Assembly (NCBI GenBank): GCA_028551475.1
Contig: CM052360.1
Coordinates: 16,666,501 to 16,730,500 of the forward strand
Source of the DNA: Casuarina equisetifolia
Taxonomy: Eukaryota > Streptophyta > Magnoliopsida > Fagales > Casuarinaceae
Direction: 5' to 3'
DNA: 64,000 nucleotides
The position numbers were made by a program, and so were the translations under genes. The number at the start of each line of letters is the position of its first letter. Within the stretch, counting starts at the first letter, position 1. The notes beneath the pieces were generated by a model. That model was given only the letters and a program-made list of their open reading frames with translations. It searched no databases and had not been told where the DNA came from. This document shows, piece after piece, positions 1-12,400 of the stretch.

Positions 1-266
1 TTGATAATCAGGTTGATAGTCCTTTGCTCCCTTAAAGTGAATGAAAGAAATTTATACATCTTATTCAGTTTTAGATTTGTGGAAACCTTTGGCAAATGGC
101 TTGTGAACTTGATTTTCCTGGTAATTGTTGTCCATCTACGTAGGTTTATTCAGGCTACACTGTGAGGGGCAGTGTTTCTTTGGTACGTTTTCCAAACACA
201 GCAAGGCTTCAGACCATTGTGTGTTAACTTTGTTGCCGATGTTAGAGAAACTCAAAGGATTCTGGA
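1..266 (+). other. Upstream / 5' UTR region of BDP1
   Basis: This non-coding DNA precedes the BDP1 start codon. A pyrimidine-rich stretch ending in ttattcag near 143-152 could be the acceptor of a 5' UTR intron, so the transcription start probably lies outside the window. No TATA box can be assigned. Confidence 0.35.
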
Positions 267-3200
267 ATGGACCCTTTTGATGATCTTTTTGATGAACCTG
301 CCATCAGCCATGGTAATTAATGAATATACTTTCAAATTTGCTCTTTGTGTGTGCATCAACAAGTCAGTTTGATGTTGACTTTTTTTAGCAGCTCGGGCTG
401 GTGGTAAATTTCAACCCAAGCCCAAACCAAGGCCAAGAAAAGGAGCATCTGCCACACTTACTTCAACAATCATTAGTGATTCAAAGGAAAAGACTGTAAC
501 GACACCCATCATTGATGCGGGCGCTCAAACCCTTCAGCCTGCAGATACCGTAGATAATAAATTGGACAATCCAGTTAGTTCTTCTGTAGTCACCACAGCA
601 GAAGAATTTGTAAAAAGAAATGAAGATTTGTTCTTGGGGGTTCCAACCTTGGTGGATAACACACAATCCATATTAGTCAACCCTCCATCTCAAGCTGCTG
701 CAACTGGACAGGATGTACAATCTGTAGATGCTCTACCTTCAGAGCTTGCAGTGTCTCACATCAATGGAGACTGGCACTTAAGCTTTAGGCAATCAGAGAC
801 TGAGGTAAAGATTTACATTTTTCTGTTCATTGTCACTAGATGAACTCTTGCATTTATTAGCTGAAACTATTGGTTTTAGGCAGACTCTGTGGGCTTGGAT
901 GTGTCTGACATCTTTCCCGAGCCTAGACCTATCCCCAGTGGCCCAGATGCAGCACTGTCTGTTGATGTTGGAAATGGTAGACCAAATTCCTCAGGATTGG
1001 ATTTGGACCCGTTCTGTGATGATCTTCTTGATCCTGCTGCAAGAAAAAGTAAGTTATGTTGACACACCATGTTTAACTTGTGGTAAAATAAGAATTTTCT
1101 TCCTCTATAAGCATTTTGAGATGTTGTCTTAAATTCTGCTGCAGCTAAGGCTGGTAGCAAGTTTCAACCTAAGGCTAAAGTCCGAGTGGGTCCAAATGAT
1201 ACAGAGGACAAGGCTGTTAGACTAACCTCCTCGGGCTTAGAGGCAGCTCTATATGCTCAGCAAGCTGTCACAGAAAATGAATTGACAGATGGGGATGGAG
1301 TGTCTGGAGCTACCTCTAAGATTATGGACAATAAACAGCCATTAAAAGAAAATGAAGGTTCATTTTCTGATATGAGAAGCTTGGAATTCATGAAGGGCTC
1401 ATCCCAGCTTGTGACTGGCGAGGCTGCTGGCTCTGTAGATGCTCATGCAGAGTTTGCTGCATCAGATAGAACCAGTGGTTGGCATTCCAGCATAGGCATA
1501 TTCTCATCAGAGGTAGAGAATTGGATTTCCAAAATTATGGACTTGCCATACGAGTTGTATATGATTCTACGTTCACTTACTGGGAACCTGTTTTGGCTTT
1601 AGGTAGACACCATGGCTTTTGAATTGGAGCCCTTTGGTGATATTTTTCGTGAGGCTGCCACAGGAGATGGTAGTAATGATGCCAGAGGTTCTTTCTCTCC
1701 TTTAGAAATGCCAGCTGTTCTTGCTTCCAATAATAATGATACCAAGGGAAATTTCTGTAGTTCAGTTGACTCCTCAGTTCTCAGGACATGTGATGCCGCA
1801 GAGCCTCATACTAGTCCTGATAATGGTACAGCCAAAGATGGAATAAGCTACAGGAACACTCATGCTTCTATAGACGGGGATTTTCAGACTGACAATGCAG
1901 GGTTGGAGACAGAGGTGAATACTTTTAATCTCAAGAGAAGTAATTCTTTTTTATTATTATTATTATTTAATTTAATTAAAGTTGTGATTAGTTTCAGGAA
2001 GCTGGGGCATTTTCCGGCATTGAAACACTCGATCTTATGTCTGAGGCCAATATTGCATCTGGTATGTACAAAATCAGCTGCGCGCTGAATATTTTTCCTC
2101 ACTCTGTTGCATTTTGAGTTGATGTTTGTTGTCTTTTATTTCAGGACGGCATACTGGCAAGTTTCAACCCAAGCCCAACATGAAAACGAGAAAAGAGAAA
2201 CCTAGTACAGGCATCTCTCATCCAGAAGTTGAGTCTACTATGAATCTGCAGGCTCCCCAGTTGTTTTCTGAAACTGGATACATCGATGAGGGCTCTGATC
2301 CTTCCTTTACAGCTGCCTATCCTTCACAGGATAACTCCATGAGGTTTGATGATTTTATTCCCTTGGATCCAGCATCTCAAATTTCAATAAATGAAGGATT
2401 GAGAAATCTTCCAGAAAGTTCTAACTCAGATGGTCACATTTTGGGGGATATTCTGCATCCAAAGGATGTTCCTGATATTCCTACAAAGGTGGGTTTGCTT
2501 TGCTATGCAGTATTCTTTGACAGATTATAAGCACTTTTCTCATTCGCTTTTTGCATATATCTATTCTAGGATGCTACAAGTGGAAAAAGAGAAGCTTCTA
2601 AAGCATCAGATCCTCAGAAATGCAAAAGAACTGCTACAGCTGTTGAAGAGAATGATGGTGGTCAATCATCGAGGCAGTTGAGGAAACGAGTAGCTTTTCA
2701 ACCCATTGATGAGGCAGATAACGAGGATGATGAAAATGGTGTTTTCTGCACTGAACCTCCCAGCACTTCCAACATAGATGAAGATCAAGAACAAGATGGT
2801 GGATATAGAGTGGACAATACATCCCACAAGAAAAGAGCTCCAAGAAAGTCAAAGAAACCTGAGCCTGAAAATGGAAAATCTGTACGAAGGCATAAGAGGG
2901 CCAATGAAGTAGAAGACCAGTCATCCATGCAACCTCGCAAAAGATTTTCTCATACAACTCGCCGAAATAGAAGACAAGGTAGATGACATTTCTGGATGCC
3001 CAAAGTAGGGTTTGTTGACAAAAGTATTGAATTAGTTTCTCTTTTGCAGTGGACAAGGCTTTACTTGAAACTCCAGAGGATGAAATTGACCCTCAAAAAC
3101 TGTCTATCAGGGATCTCATTTTGCTTGCAGAATATAAGGAGCGATCAACAGTAAATTTTCTGACTCTAATTCTTGTGATAATGTTGTCTCAACAGAGCAT

Positions 3201-6200
3201 GGCTATGTTTTCATTATTCACTTTATCACTTCCTTTGCTATATTTACAGTTTATGCTAGATCAGAATTCCTAATTGTCTTTGGTCATTTCCCTCCTTCCC
3301 ACTCATGCAGAGCAAAGAGGCAGCAACGGCAAAAACACCCCCAACAAATTTAAGGTGCCTGAATTGTCAAACGGAAATTATTTATGGCCATTCTTTAGCA
3401 TCAATGGCTGCCTGTTTAACATATCAGATTAAAAAAAAAAAAAAAGAATTCTGTACAAGCATCTAGAGCATTTGAGTTTCTGGTTCTCTTTCCATTTTTG
3501 GTCAATTGAGTTTGTGCACTGGGGGATCCTGAAGTTCCTCTAAATAAAGGTCTATTTAGTTTTAAATCTGCATAAACCTACAACTATAACAGTATATTGA
3601 ATTTTAATGTATGAGAGGGTAGAGCCCTGATGGAAATTAGTCCAGCTTCTAATGTACTCGTGCAACTGTATCAGAAATTTTGTTTGGAAAGGAAGTCTAT
3701 ATTTAATGTTTGATGAACCTGGAACTCCAATTAAATCTGTTCTTAAAACAAATCCTTCCATTGGTATTTTGATATTTCTTGTGGCAATAGAACCTGAAAA
3801 GCAGGATGACTTTCTTGTTAGTAAGTACTTAGCTTTTGCCATTCCTGGAGTTCTATGCCCTTGGTTAACTTATTTTTCCTAGTACAATTCGTTTCTTTTC
3901 AGGTCTTACAATTCCCTTAATGAGGAATCATCTTATCGTGGAGAGGAAGCCAATGCTTCAGAGCAAGGCAGAGTTTCTGATGATGATCAGGCGACTTATG
4001 AGGTTCAACCAAGTGAAGCTGTAATTAATTACCAGTCTTTCATGGACAAAACTCCCAGCACCAGATGGTCAAAACAAGACACAGAACTGTTCTATGAGGT
4101 ATAAAGCTAATAATCTTACTAATATCTTGTTTCTGTTGGTAGCCATCTCCAATTATATGATCGAAGGATGTGACTGAGTTCTAAGCTTGTCATCATTATC
4201 AAAGGAAATAAATACTCTTTTTCAGCTCAGTGAAATTTCCAAATATCTTGAGAAGTTACCAAAAGTTTCTAAATATTGGCATCGGCGTATGGTTTGTTGC
4301 ATTCCCAACCAACTATTTATTGGTGTATCAGAATCTTGAAAACTTACCCAATGGATGTAACTTGTGGAGCAAGTATACATCTCTTACTGTTGATTCTGCA
4401 TTGTCATATGGTGGGTTTTTTGGGATATATCAGTAAGGTAGTTTATGAATGGAATGTGGAGTTTTCACTTTGTTATGTATTCCTGTGTTCGTTATGCCCT
4501 TCTGTAGCAATACACTGGTTTCTTAGGACCTTGTTTGATGCTTTTGTATTTACGGTGATCTGTATTTTGGGGAAGAGATAGAGTCACTGTGAAGGTTACT
4601 GTATTTTTGGTCTATGCTGTAGTAAGATTGGCTTTGTCAACGTAGGACATTAAAAAGAACTAAGTTGACAAAGATGAGGATTGGGATGATTAATCTATCT
4701 CAATTAATTGCAGTCTTTCATCTTGACGAGTCCTTCTAAACTGGCTTCTTGACCTTAGTTTGTTGGTCTAAAGGTGCTTTCTTTCTTTTATATGCTAATA
4801 TTAAGGCCATCATTAGCTGGGGGAAGATTGCTTTATGTCCCTGAAGCCCTTGAACAAGTTTGTTGGGTCATAGATTGTCAATTTTGAGGAGGATGCCTGA
4901 TAACCTAGAGACCTAGAACGGTTTATCTATTTTATAAAAATCACATGCCCTCTTAATGCTGCTAACAACAATTTCCTTCTATAGTTTTGTTCCTTGCAAC
5001 CAACCGTGGAATTGCACACACTAGAAGATGTTGTGGGGTGAATAGACTTCCAGTACATCATATAACAGCCAAAATCCCCTGCTATACTGTGGTTCAAGTT
5101 CATTTCCTTTTCTTTCAGTCCTTGGGAACAATTGTTATAGGGTAGTATGATTTTGGGTACTCTTGATCTGTCTTTGTGGACTTTCATATGGGGATTTTCA
5201 GTCCCTTTTTTACCAAGTAGAGCACATGGAATTCTTCTGCACGCACTGAAGTGTTCTTGAAGATGAAGCTTTTGTTTGAAAAATTAATTGTAGATTGAAA
5301 TACTTGAAAGTCCAGATAAATTGAAAAAGAAAGGGGGGGGATGGGAAGATTTACCCAATTTCATCAACTCCTTAAAGTGCTAGCATTGAAGCTCGGAGTC
5401 AAGAATTTAATTGCTCTTTTACATGTTTACAAACAAAAGTAGCAAATTTCTGCCTGTCTGTTGTCAGTTACATAACAATTCAGTCAATCTCTTGTTAATG
5501 TGATGCAGGCTGTTCGGCAGTTTGGAACAGATTTTTCTATGATACAACAACTTTTCCCTGGTCGGACGCGTCATCAAGTCAAGTTGAAGTTTAAGAAGGA
5601 AGAGCGCCAATTTCCATCAAGGCTCTCTGAAGCTTTGACAGGTCGTGCCAAAGGTGAATTACAGTGTTTAATTTTTAATCTCTCTCTCCCTCTAGTGCAT
5701 AATGAATTTTACTAAGAAGAAGATATTTTCGTAGTCTAAGCTCATGGAACCTCTGATTAACTATTTTTATTTTAAACTCAATAGTAGACATTCTGTAGTT
5801 TCTATTTCAAGCTTCATTTAGCTAATTATCTTGGATTAGCATGCTTGGAACTTCTGGTGACAATATAATTTTCTCTTACAGATCATTCCCATTTCCAATT
5901 GGTCATTGAGCGACTGCAACAAGCGTCTCAGGCAGAAGAAAACTCTAATGTTGAAGAGTCACTTGATGAGACAGGCGAGGAAGAGGTGGTGGAATTGACA
6001 ACAAAAGCTCAGGTAAGCTTTTTAGCATCATCATTTATCTTCCACTAAGATATTAACATGCCTTGTGACAGACCGGATGCTACTGCACCGTATAAAAAAT
6101 ATAGAAATGAATACTTTTCTAGAAAACTTTTGGGAAGCCTGGTTTCAGGCATTAGAAAGCTTCTCTATCCAACTCAAAAGTTTGCTCAGGAGTTCATAGC

Positions 6201-6581
6201 ATATGACTACATTTAAACCTTATCAAGAATCATTTCTTAGCAATGTTGAACACATACTGCAAGTCAATATCAGGGCCATCTAAGTATGAAGTCATGGTTA
6301 TCTGGAATATTGTTATTTGTGTTGGGTGGTTGTGGCTAATGCTTCTATAGCGTAATTATATCATTCCAAGCATCTCCCGATGCTACTAGCTAACCTGATT
6401 TGCCGTAATGGTATATAAACTGATGTGTGCGCAGGAGGAAGAAGTGGCAAAACCCGAGAAGCAAGAGGAGGCAGTAGTAAAAGATCAGGAACCAGATGTT
6501 GCCGGAGCTGACAGTCCGGTGAAGTCTGATGCAAGTGATGATGACGTCTTCAAGTGGAACCAATATAAAAGTGATTATTAA
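267..6581 (+). CDS. BDP1: Transcription factor TFIIIB component B'' (BDP1), Myb/SANT protein
   Basis: This gene encodes the B'' subunit of TFIIIB, which with TBP and BRF recruits RNA polymerase III to tRNA, 5S and U6 genes in the nucleus. Exons read as 267-312, 389-804, 880-1048, 1145-1512, 1603-1914, 1998-2061, 2145-2488, 2570-2978, 3050-3150, 3311-3354, 3903-4098, 5509-5653, 5882-6012 and 6435-6581. All have GT-AG borders and consistent phase, giving 963 aa. The diagnostic part is the SANT domain at about residues 811-861, starting TRWSKQDTELFYE and running through QFGTDFSMIQQLFPGRTRHQVK, split by the 1.4-kb intron 4099-5508. Residues 500-750 are acidic and basic low-complexity sequence. 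The N-terminal half holds three KFQPK motifs (about residues 22, 215 and 464), each at the start of an exon. The start MDPFDDLFDEPA is the only ATG that opens this frame. No frame breaks were seen. Exons 1-10 are supported mainly by phase and internal repetition; the SANT exons are certain. Confidence 0.88.
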
Positions 6582-6859
6582 CCATGTAAGACTGCATATT
6601 GGTTCTGTTCTAAGGAATAGAAATTGTAGATTCATCTTGCGCAGGCGCCACTTTTGAAACTTCTAGATACGCGAAAACAAACTCACTGGATAGGCATTAT
6701 GAATAGTGTAAAAAAATGGCAACAATGACGTCTTATCATCCTCTTCAGAATTTCAAATGGATGGGTGACCAACAAGCCTTCTCAACACGAAACTAAGCAG
6801 CATCAGGAGACTGGATGGTGAAAGATAGATCACTCATGCTCGTTGAACATATGAAATTA

Positions 6860-6865
6860 AAATAA
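6860..6865 (+). terminator. Candidate polyadenylation signal of BDP1
   Basis: AATAAA lies about 280 bases after the BDP1 stop codon in AT-rich DNA, a plausible 3' UTR length. Plant poly(A) signals are weakly defined, so this is only a candidate. Confidence 0.3.
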
Positions 6866-8900
6866 AAAAAATGCTTGTAAGTCAAAAACTTGTGTCATCA
6901 AATGCATTAGAAGTCTTGCTGCTCGAATGTTCCGTTTGATAGTGAAATCTTAACTTCCACATTAAAGTCAGAACCTAACGATTTGACACCTGCTGAAAGT
7001 AATCTTATCCTTTTACTTTGACCTCCTCCAAAATGATTGTTTTCGTTTTCTTTTTGGGTATTCTTACTTTTTTAAGATTTATTTTATGAATTTTTTTAGT
7101 ATGATACTATTATCTTATAAACAAAATTAGAAAGTCTAAAAATTTAATCTAAAAAATATTTCAAAGGTTGGAAGATTTTTTTTAAAAACTTTATTTTATA
7201 GTTTCAATTTTTTAATATAAGACTTTTATTTTATATACGTTCTTCAATTAGTTTTAAGATCATACAAAATGAAATATATTTAATTTAGTTCTAATATTAA
7301 GTTAGAAATTCTAAAGGTTTAATTCAAAATTTAACTCAAGAATTTAAGAATCTTAATTTCATTTAAATTTTACTTTAAAGATATTTTTAGTGTGAAACTC
7401 GTCTTATACATAGTTCCAACATATATATGCAGTTCCCCAACCCCTTGCGTTTTGGTTCTTGTTTTATGCATTTCCAGCGTCGGCAAGAAAATAAAGCAAT
7501 TGGATTACTTAAACCTATCCGTATGTTGTGCATGCAATCATGGAGTATTATTTTGGAGTTGACTTTGTCACCGTATTTAATAACTTTGGACAAATGTCCG
7601 CTCAGCATATATCGTCGCCGCTCTAATTGAACGAGTTGATTGTGCAAGTATCTTTTTATTAAAAGTTAAATTCATTTAATAATAATAATAATAATAATTT
7701 ATTATTTAGTCTCTTTCCTTAGACAAGCTGTACCCTTAGGAATGATACAGTTGTTCATGAAACGGCAGCTTTGGTCGGACAATAGCTGGCCTTTCCACCC
7801 GCGTGGGAGGAAAACCAAATGGCTGGAGCTTCCCTTGCACCGTACCAACTTGGAAGATTTTTTAAAGCAGAATCATTTGGAAAGAATCTGACTCCCACAA
7901 GTTATTTAGATGCTTTATTTAGATTGACACAAACTCCATGTACCCGTCCCTCGGATAATGGTAAAGCTATTTGCCTTGTTTAATTGCTTTAGGTTACAAA
8001 AGATAAACCTTGTAAGAAAAAGAAAAAGGTAAAAGAGAGATCGGACGATTGACAAAAAGAAAAAGAACAGCGGATGGCTCTTTTTGGGTCGGTAATCAAT
8101 GCTCTTTTGCCACGTTCGCCTTCCTTTCCGCCACCCATCAAGCAAAGAATGTAGTTGCATGCATAACGTGGGTCTCATTTATTGTAAGAAGAGATTTCAT
8201 TTTTTTAATAATTCCAATCCTTATTCTAATTTACCTTTCTTGAGTTCATCTATATATAGTATTAGATAATAAGAAAGGTTTATGTAAGAAAATTTACAAA
8301 ATAAATATTTTAAGTTCCGTAATCTCTACTCATCTGAAAACTTTTGGAGTGAAATTTAAGTTTGATGAAAATTTGAATTGTGATTTTTGATGTTTGCGAA
8401 CTTGTGATAAAAAAAATGTGAAGCCCTCTTGTTCTTAGTTATAATTTCAATCAATTTAATTTTTTTTTTAATAACATGCGCTCGGGAAGGGAAGAGAGGG
8501 CACTTGAACCTATAACCGGTGGATTGTTTGTTAAGGTTTGGCTCAATTTACATGTTTTGCTCTAAGGAAAAAACATTTTCTTTTACTTGTAGTTTCTAAA
8601 ACGCATTGACAATAAATTTTATTTATTTTTTTATTGTCGTGTACATATTATCTACTCACAGTAATAACTTCCATTTATGAATTATATCATAAACTATATT
8701 TAATTGCGATAATTAGTAATATACCATAAGTAGAACATTCAGTGAATGGGATTTGTGATTTAGACTTAGTAAGTTGTATGGATTAAACAATATCTTAAAA
8801 CCTTTGACATTCTTGGTCACACCGGCAGTGACCAAATCATTGCTCAATAACAGCAGAAACCCCACTACGATACGACATTCACCCGTAGTTACGCCCACCG
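6866..8900. other. Intergenic AT-rich DNA
   Basis: No gene was recognised between BDP1 and the first SFH gene. Bases 7080-7400 are very AT-rich, with many runs of T and A. Short open frames here have no recognisable domains and look like chance. Confidence 0.5.
7677..7699. repeat. (AAT)n microsatellite
   Basis: About seven repeats of the AAT/TAA trinucleotide, visible directly. It may be length-polymorphic. Confidence 0.85.
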
Positions 8901-8945
8901 CCGGCACCTTCCTTAGTCAATGAACCCGCGCCTCCAGCGGCCCGC

Positions 8946-8951
8946 CACGTG
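8946..8951. promoter_or_regulatory. G-box (CACGTG) upstream of SFH gene 1
   Basis: A perfect CACGTG palindrome in the context gccacgtgtt, about 490 bases before the SFH start codon. bZIP and bHLH factors, including light and abscisic-acid regulators, bind this core in plants. A role here is inferred from position only. Confidence 0.4.
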
Positions 8952-9064
8952 TTCCTGAACGGTCGAAACCTGTGGGCCCCACTCTCATTCTTTTGGCACC
9001 TTAATACCACCCTTAACCCCCTCGCTATATCTCCCTCCTGTCCTCGCCGTCGTTAAACGGCGAC

Positions 9065-9071
9065 TATTTAT
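9065..9071 (+). promoter_or_regulatory. Candidate TATA box of SFH gene 1
   Basis: TATTTAT lies about 365 bases before the start codon, followed by CT- and TG-rich leader sequence typical of a plant 5' UTR. It is one of several weak TATA-like words here, so confidence is low. Confidence 0.3.
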
Positions 9072-9434
9072 TATTCCCCTTGTTTTTATTTAATTAAGTT
9101 CCGGAGAAACATAGATTCCTCCGTTCTGGTAATTGTAATTCTTCTCGAACGCAGCGATCTGTCTCGGCCATCGTCGATCACTGGTTAGCGTTTATCAACT
9201 TCCTACCTCGCTTCGCCTGATCTGATCTGATCTGGGCCGGCTGCTGATTACTGAAGAGGTGCTTTATTTCTGGTCAAGAACGTTGTTTAGTGCTACATTG
9301 TGATCAGCGGGCTTCGGTCTGTGATCAGATTCGGCTTCGGGTACTGGTGCTCTCTCTTGGGCTGTTTCTGATCGGAATGCAAGTTTTTCTCTGATTGATC
9401 AGTCCGAGCCTTCTCTGCCTCGATTTGCGTGAAA

Positions 9435-12400
9435 ATGTCGGGCCCGCTGGACCGGTTCGCCAGGCCTTGTGAGTGTCTTTCCCGGCTTTTGAGTTTCCGT
9501 TTTGTCGATCTTCTTGGTTTCGTAGGCTTTTTAGGGTTTCATTGTGGTTTCTTTGCTTGGCTGCTGAGAAAAGTAAGGTGAAATGGGGGAAAAATGTGGA
9601 ATTCATGAGTTTTGGCTTCTTGAGTTAGTTGGTGTGAGTGAGTAAAGAAGACTTGAGGTTAGGTTAAGGTGAATAAGTGATTTTGGCTTTCTTTGGGCCC
9701 GTACCCTGAAATGTATGTGATGTTTAGAAAATTCTTCAATCTTTTAAAACAAACGCAATGATACCGAAGAAATTTTTTATCAGTAGTTATGTATGCCGGT
9801 TGTTACTGAACTTTGTTTCAAGGCGATAGGACCCTAATGTTCCGGCGAAATTCGAAAAAGTCAGTGCAGAAGAGAGAAAAAATTGATCATTTCTGGGCTT
9901 TTAGACCTCGAAAGGCGTTTAGGTAATATGGGACTGATAAATAAGCCAAGTATCCAAATTTTTTCAGTATAGAAATTGAAGAAGCCATACAGTACAATAT
10001 CCTTACAATATCCAGAAATTACGATTTGGAGAAAAATCAAGAGTTGACTAATTCAGTTTGTGCATAAATAAAGTTTCGTAGTCATGTTGACTGTGGACAT
10101 GATAATGCAAATGATTCAATTTTACTTTTATTTCCTTTTGTTTTTGAGGCGATTACATGAAATAATATTTGGTGACCCTAAGTGGTTGGGTGATGATGGG
10201 TTGTTGTATGAAGTTGATTCGTTGGACTTTGAAAGCTTCAGACATTTGCTATCTGTGCGCACATTTCTTGTAGTTGTTTTGTGCAAAATTTTATATACTT
10301 TAAGCATGTAAATTCAACACTTCAATTAGTCAATCGTGCTGGTAGATAATATAGCTTCTTTGCATATCCTTCAGAGATTCTAGTTTCATCTGTTATGTGT
10401 AGCGTAACATATTCTGATGTTACTTTGTGGCAGGCTTTGAAGGTTTCTCTGGTAGTGATGAGAAAAAAGAAAGGAAATCTGACTTTGAGAACTCTGAGGA
10501 TGAAAGGAGGACTAGAATTGGATCTCTGAAAAAGAAAGCAATCAATGCATCTACCAAATTCAAACATTCTCTCAAGAAAAAGAGCAGTAGAAGAAAAAGT
10601 GATGGGCGGGTTAGCTCTGTTTCCATTGAGGATGTTAGGGATGTTGAGGAACTGCAGGCTGTTGATGCATTTCGACAGTCACTACTCTTGGATGAACTGC
10701 TACCACAAAAACATGATGACTATCATATGATGTTAAGGTGAACTATCTCTTATCTTATAGTCTATGTTCTATGCTTACAAATTCTTCTGGATATTTTTTA
10801 GTGCCTTTTGAAATGGTTCTCTCATTTTGGCTGATTAATCCTATGATTATTGGGAAGGTGGATTGTAAGGTGTAGTTGATCTAGGTTAGGAAAGAGGAAA
10901 GGAGAGAAAAGAATACAAAAGTAGGGTTTGAAAAACCGCTAGAACTGTATGTTTGAGTGAGTTCTTTCTACCATATATCTATAGTTTGAGATATGCATCA
11001 TTTAAGATGAAAGAATTAAATATATTTGCATCCTTTTGATAGCTATTTATGTGTGTATTCTTGAGTTTTCTGGTCCTATAACGTTTGCAATGTTCAAACC
11101 AATTGTCATTGGAAATTTTTACTAATCAGATTTTGATAGGTCAATTTTAAATATTTTTCCTAATTGTTGTTTGATAGGATTACGTTCTATGTCTTTTCTT
11201 GAACACCCGCATGCTGTTGTGTGATATTGGTTTATGGCATGGTCACTATTTTTATAAATGATTTTTATGATTTTTCTTCTCTTTTGTTTTAAAATATGCA
11301 AGTAGTATAATTCTGAAGGATTGCGTTACTTGCAGATTTTTGAAAGCAAGAAAGTTTGACATTGAAAAAGCAAAGCATATGTGGGCTGATATGCTTCAGT
11401 GGAGAAAGGAATTTGGTGTTGACACCATCATGGAGGTAATAAGAATCGAATTTTACCTGATTGCCTAATGGTTGTATGTTCACCATATTTACTATACTAA
11501 TGTTTTCACCAGGATTTTGAGTTTAAAGAAAAAGATGAAGTTTTAAAGTACTATCCCCATGGTCATCATGGTGTGGACAAGGAGGGAAGACCTGTTTACA
11601 TTGAAAGATTGGGAAAAGTTGATCCAAACAAACTTATGCAAGTTACAACAATGGATCGGTATGTAAAATACCATGTTCAGGAGTTTGAGAAAAATTTTGT
11701 AGTCAAGTTTCCAGCTTGTACCATTGCTGCAAAGAGGCACATAGATTCAAGCACTACAATCTTAGATGTTCAAGGCGTGGTATGTAGCTTATGCATAATT
11801 GCTACCGATTTAAGAGTTCATATTTTGATTTAAAGTAAAAAATGTAATCACTATTGGTTTTTTGTAATCTTAATGATTTAGGGCTTTAAGAACTTTACAA
11901 AGTCTGCCCGAGATCTCATCCTGCGGCTGCAGAAGATTGATGGTGACAATTATCCAGAGGTACGGAGCCTCCTTTTTTGTCATATGACTTCTATTGTTCT
12001 TTACCGATTCAGTATTACTCATATGAGGAAAAATTTGAGTTCTTGAATCAGCATTGGTTTATGGCATGCAGACTCTTTGCCAAATGTTTATTATCAATGC
12101 TGGCCCTGGATTTAGGCTACTATGGAACACCGTAAAGACTTTCCTAGATCCCAAGACAACTTCCAAGATTCATGTATGTTATCTTTTTTTCCTCTTCCAA
12201 TGTGTTTTAAAACATTATTTGACGAAACTTTAAGGCTTTTGACTTTCACATTATGTTGCTTATTTGTAATATTTAGTGTTTCTATTGAATCATTCCAGGT
12301 CCTTGGAAACAAATACCAGAACAAATTGCTTGAGATAATTGATCCCAGGTACTTTGGATTAGAGAGTTTGGTTCTGATATTTTCTTGTCTTCCTTTTAGA

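Noticed and set aside
1884..2102. Minus-strand frame across BDP1 exons 5-6
   Set aside because: The other strand carries consistent exons; this frame is a by-product of T-rich intron sequence.
8480..8530. Possible tRNA or promoter relic around acttgaacctataaccggtgg
   Set aside because: It resembles a B-box only loosely, and no acceptor-stem pairing could be drawn.
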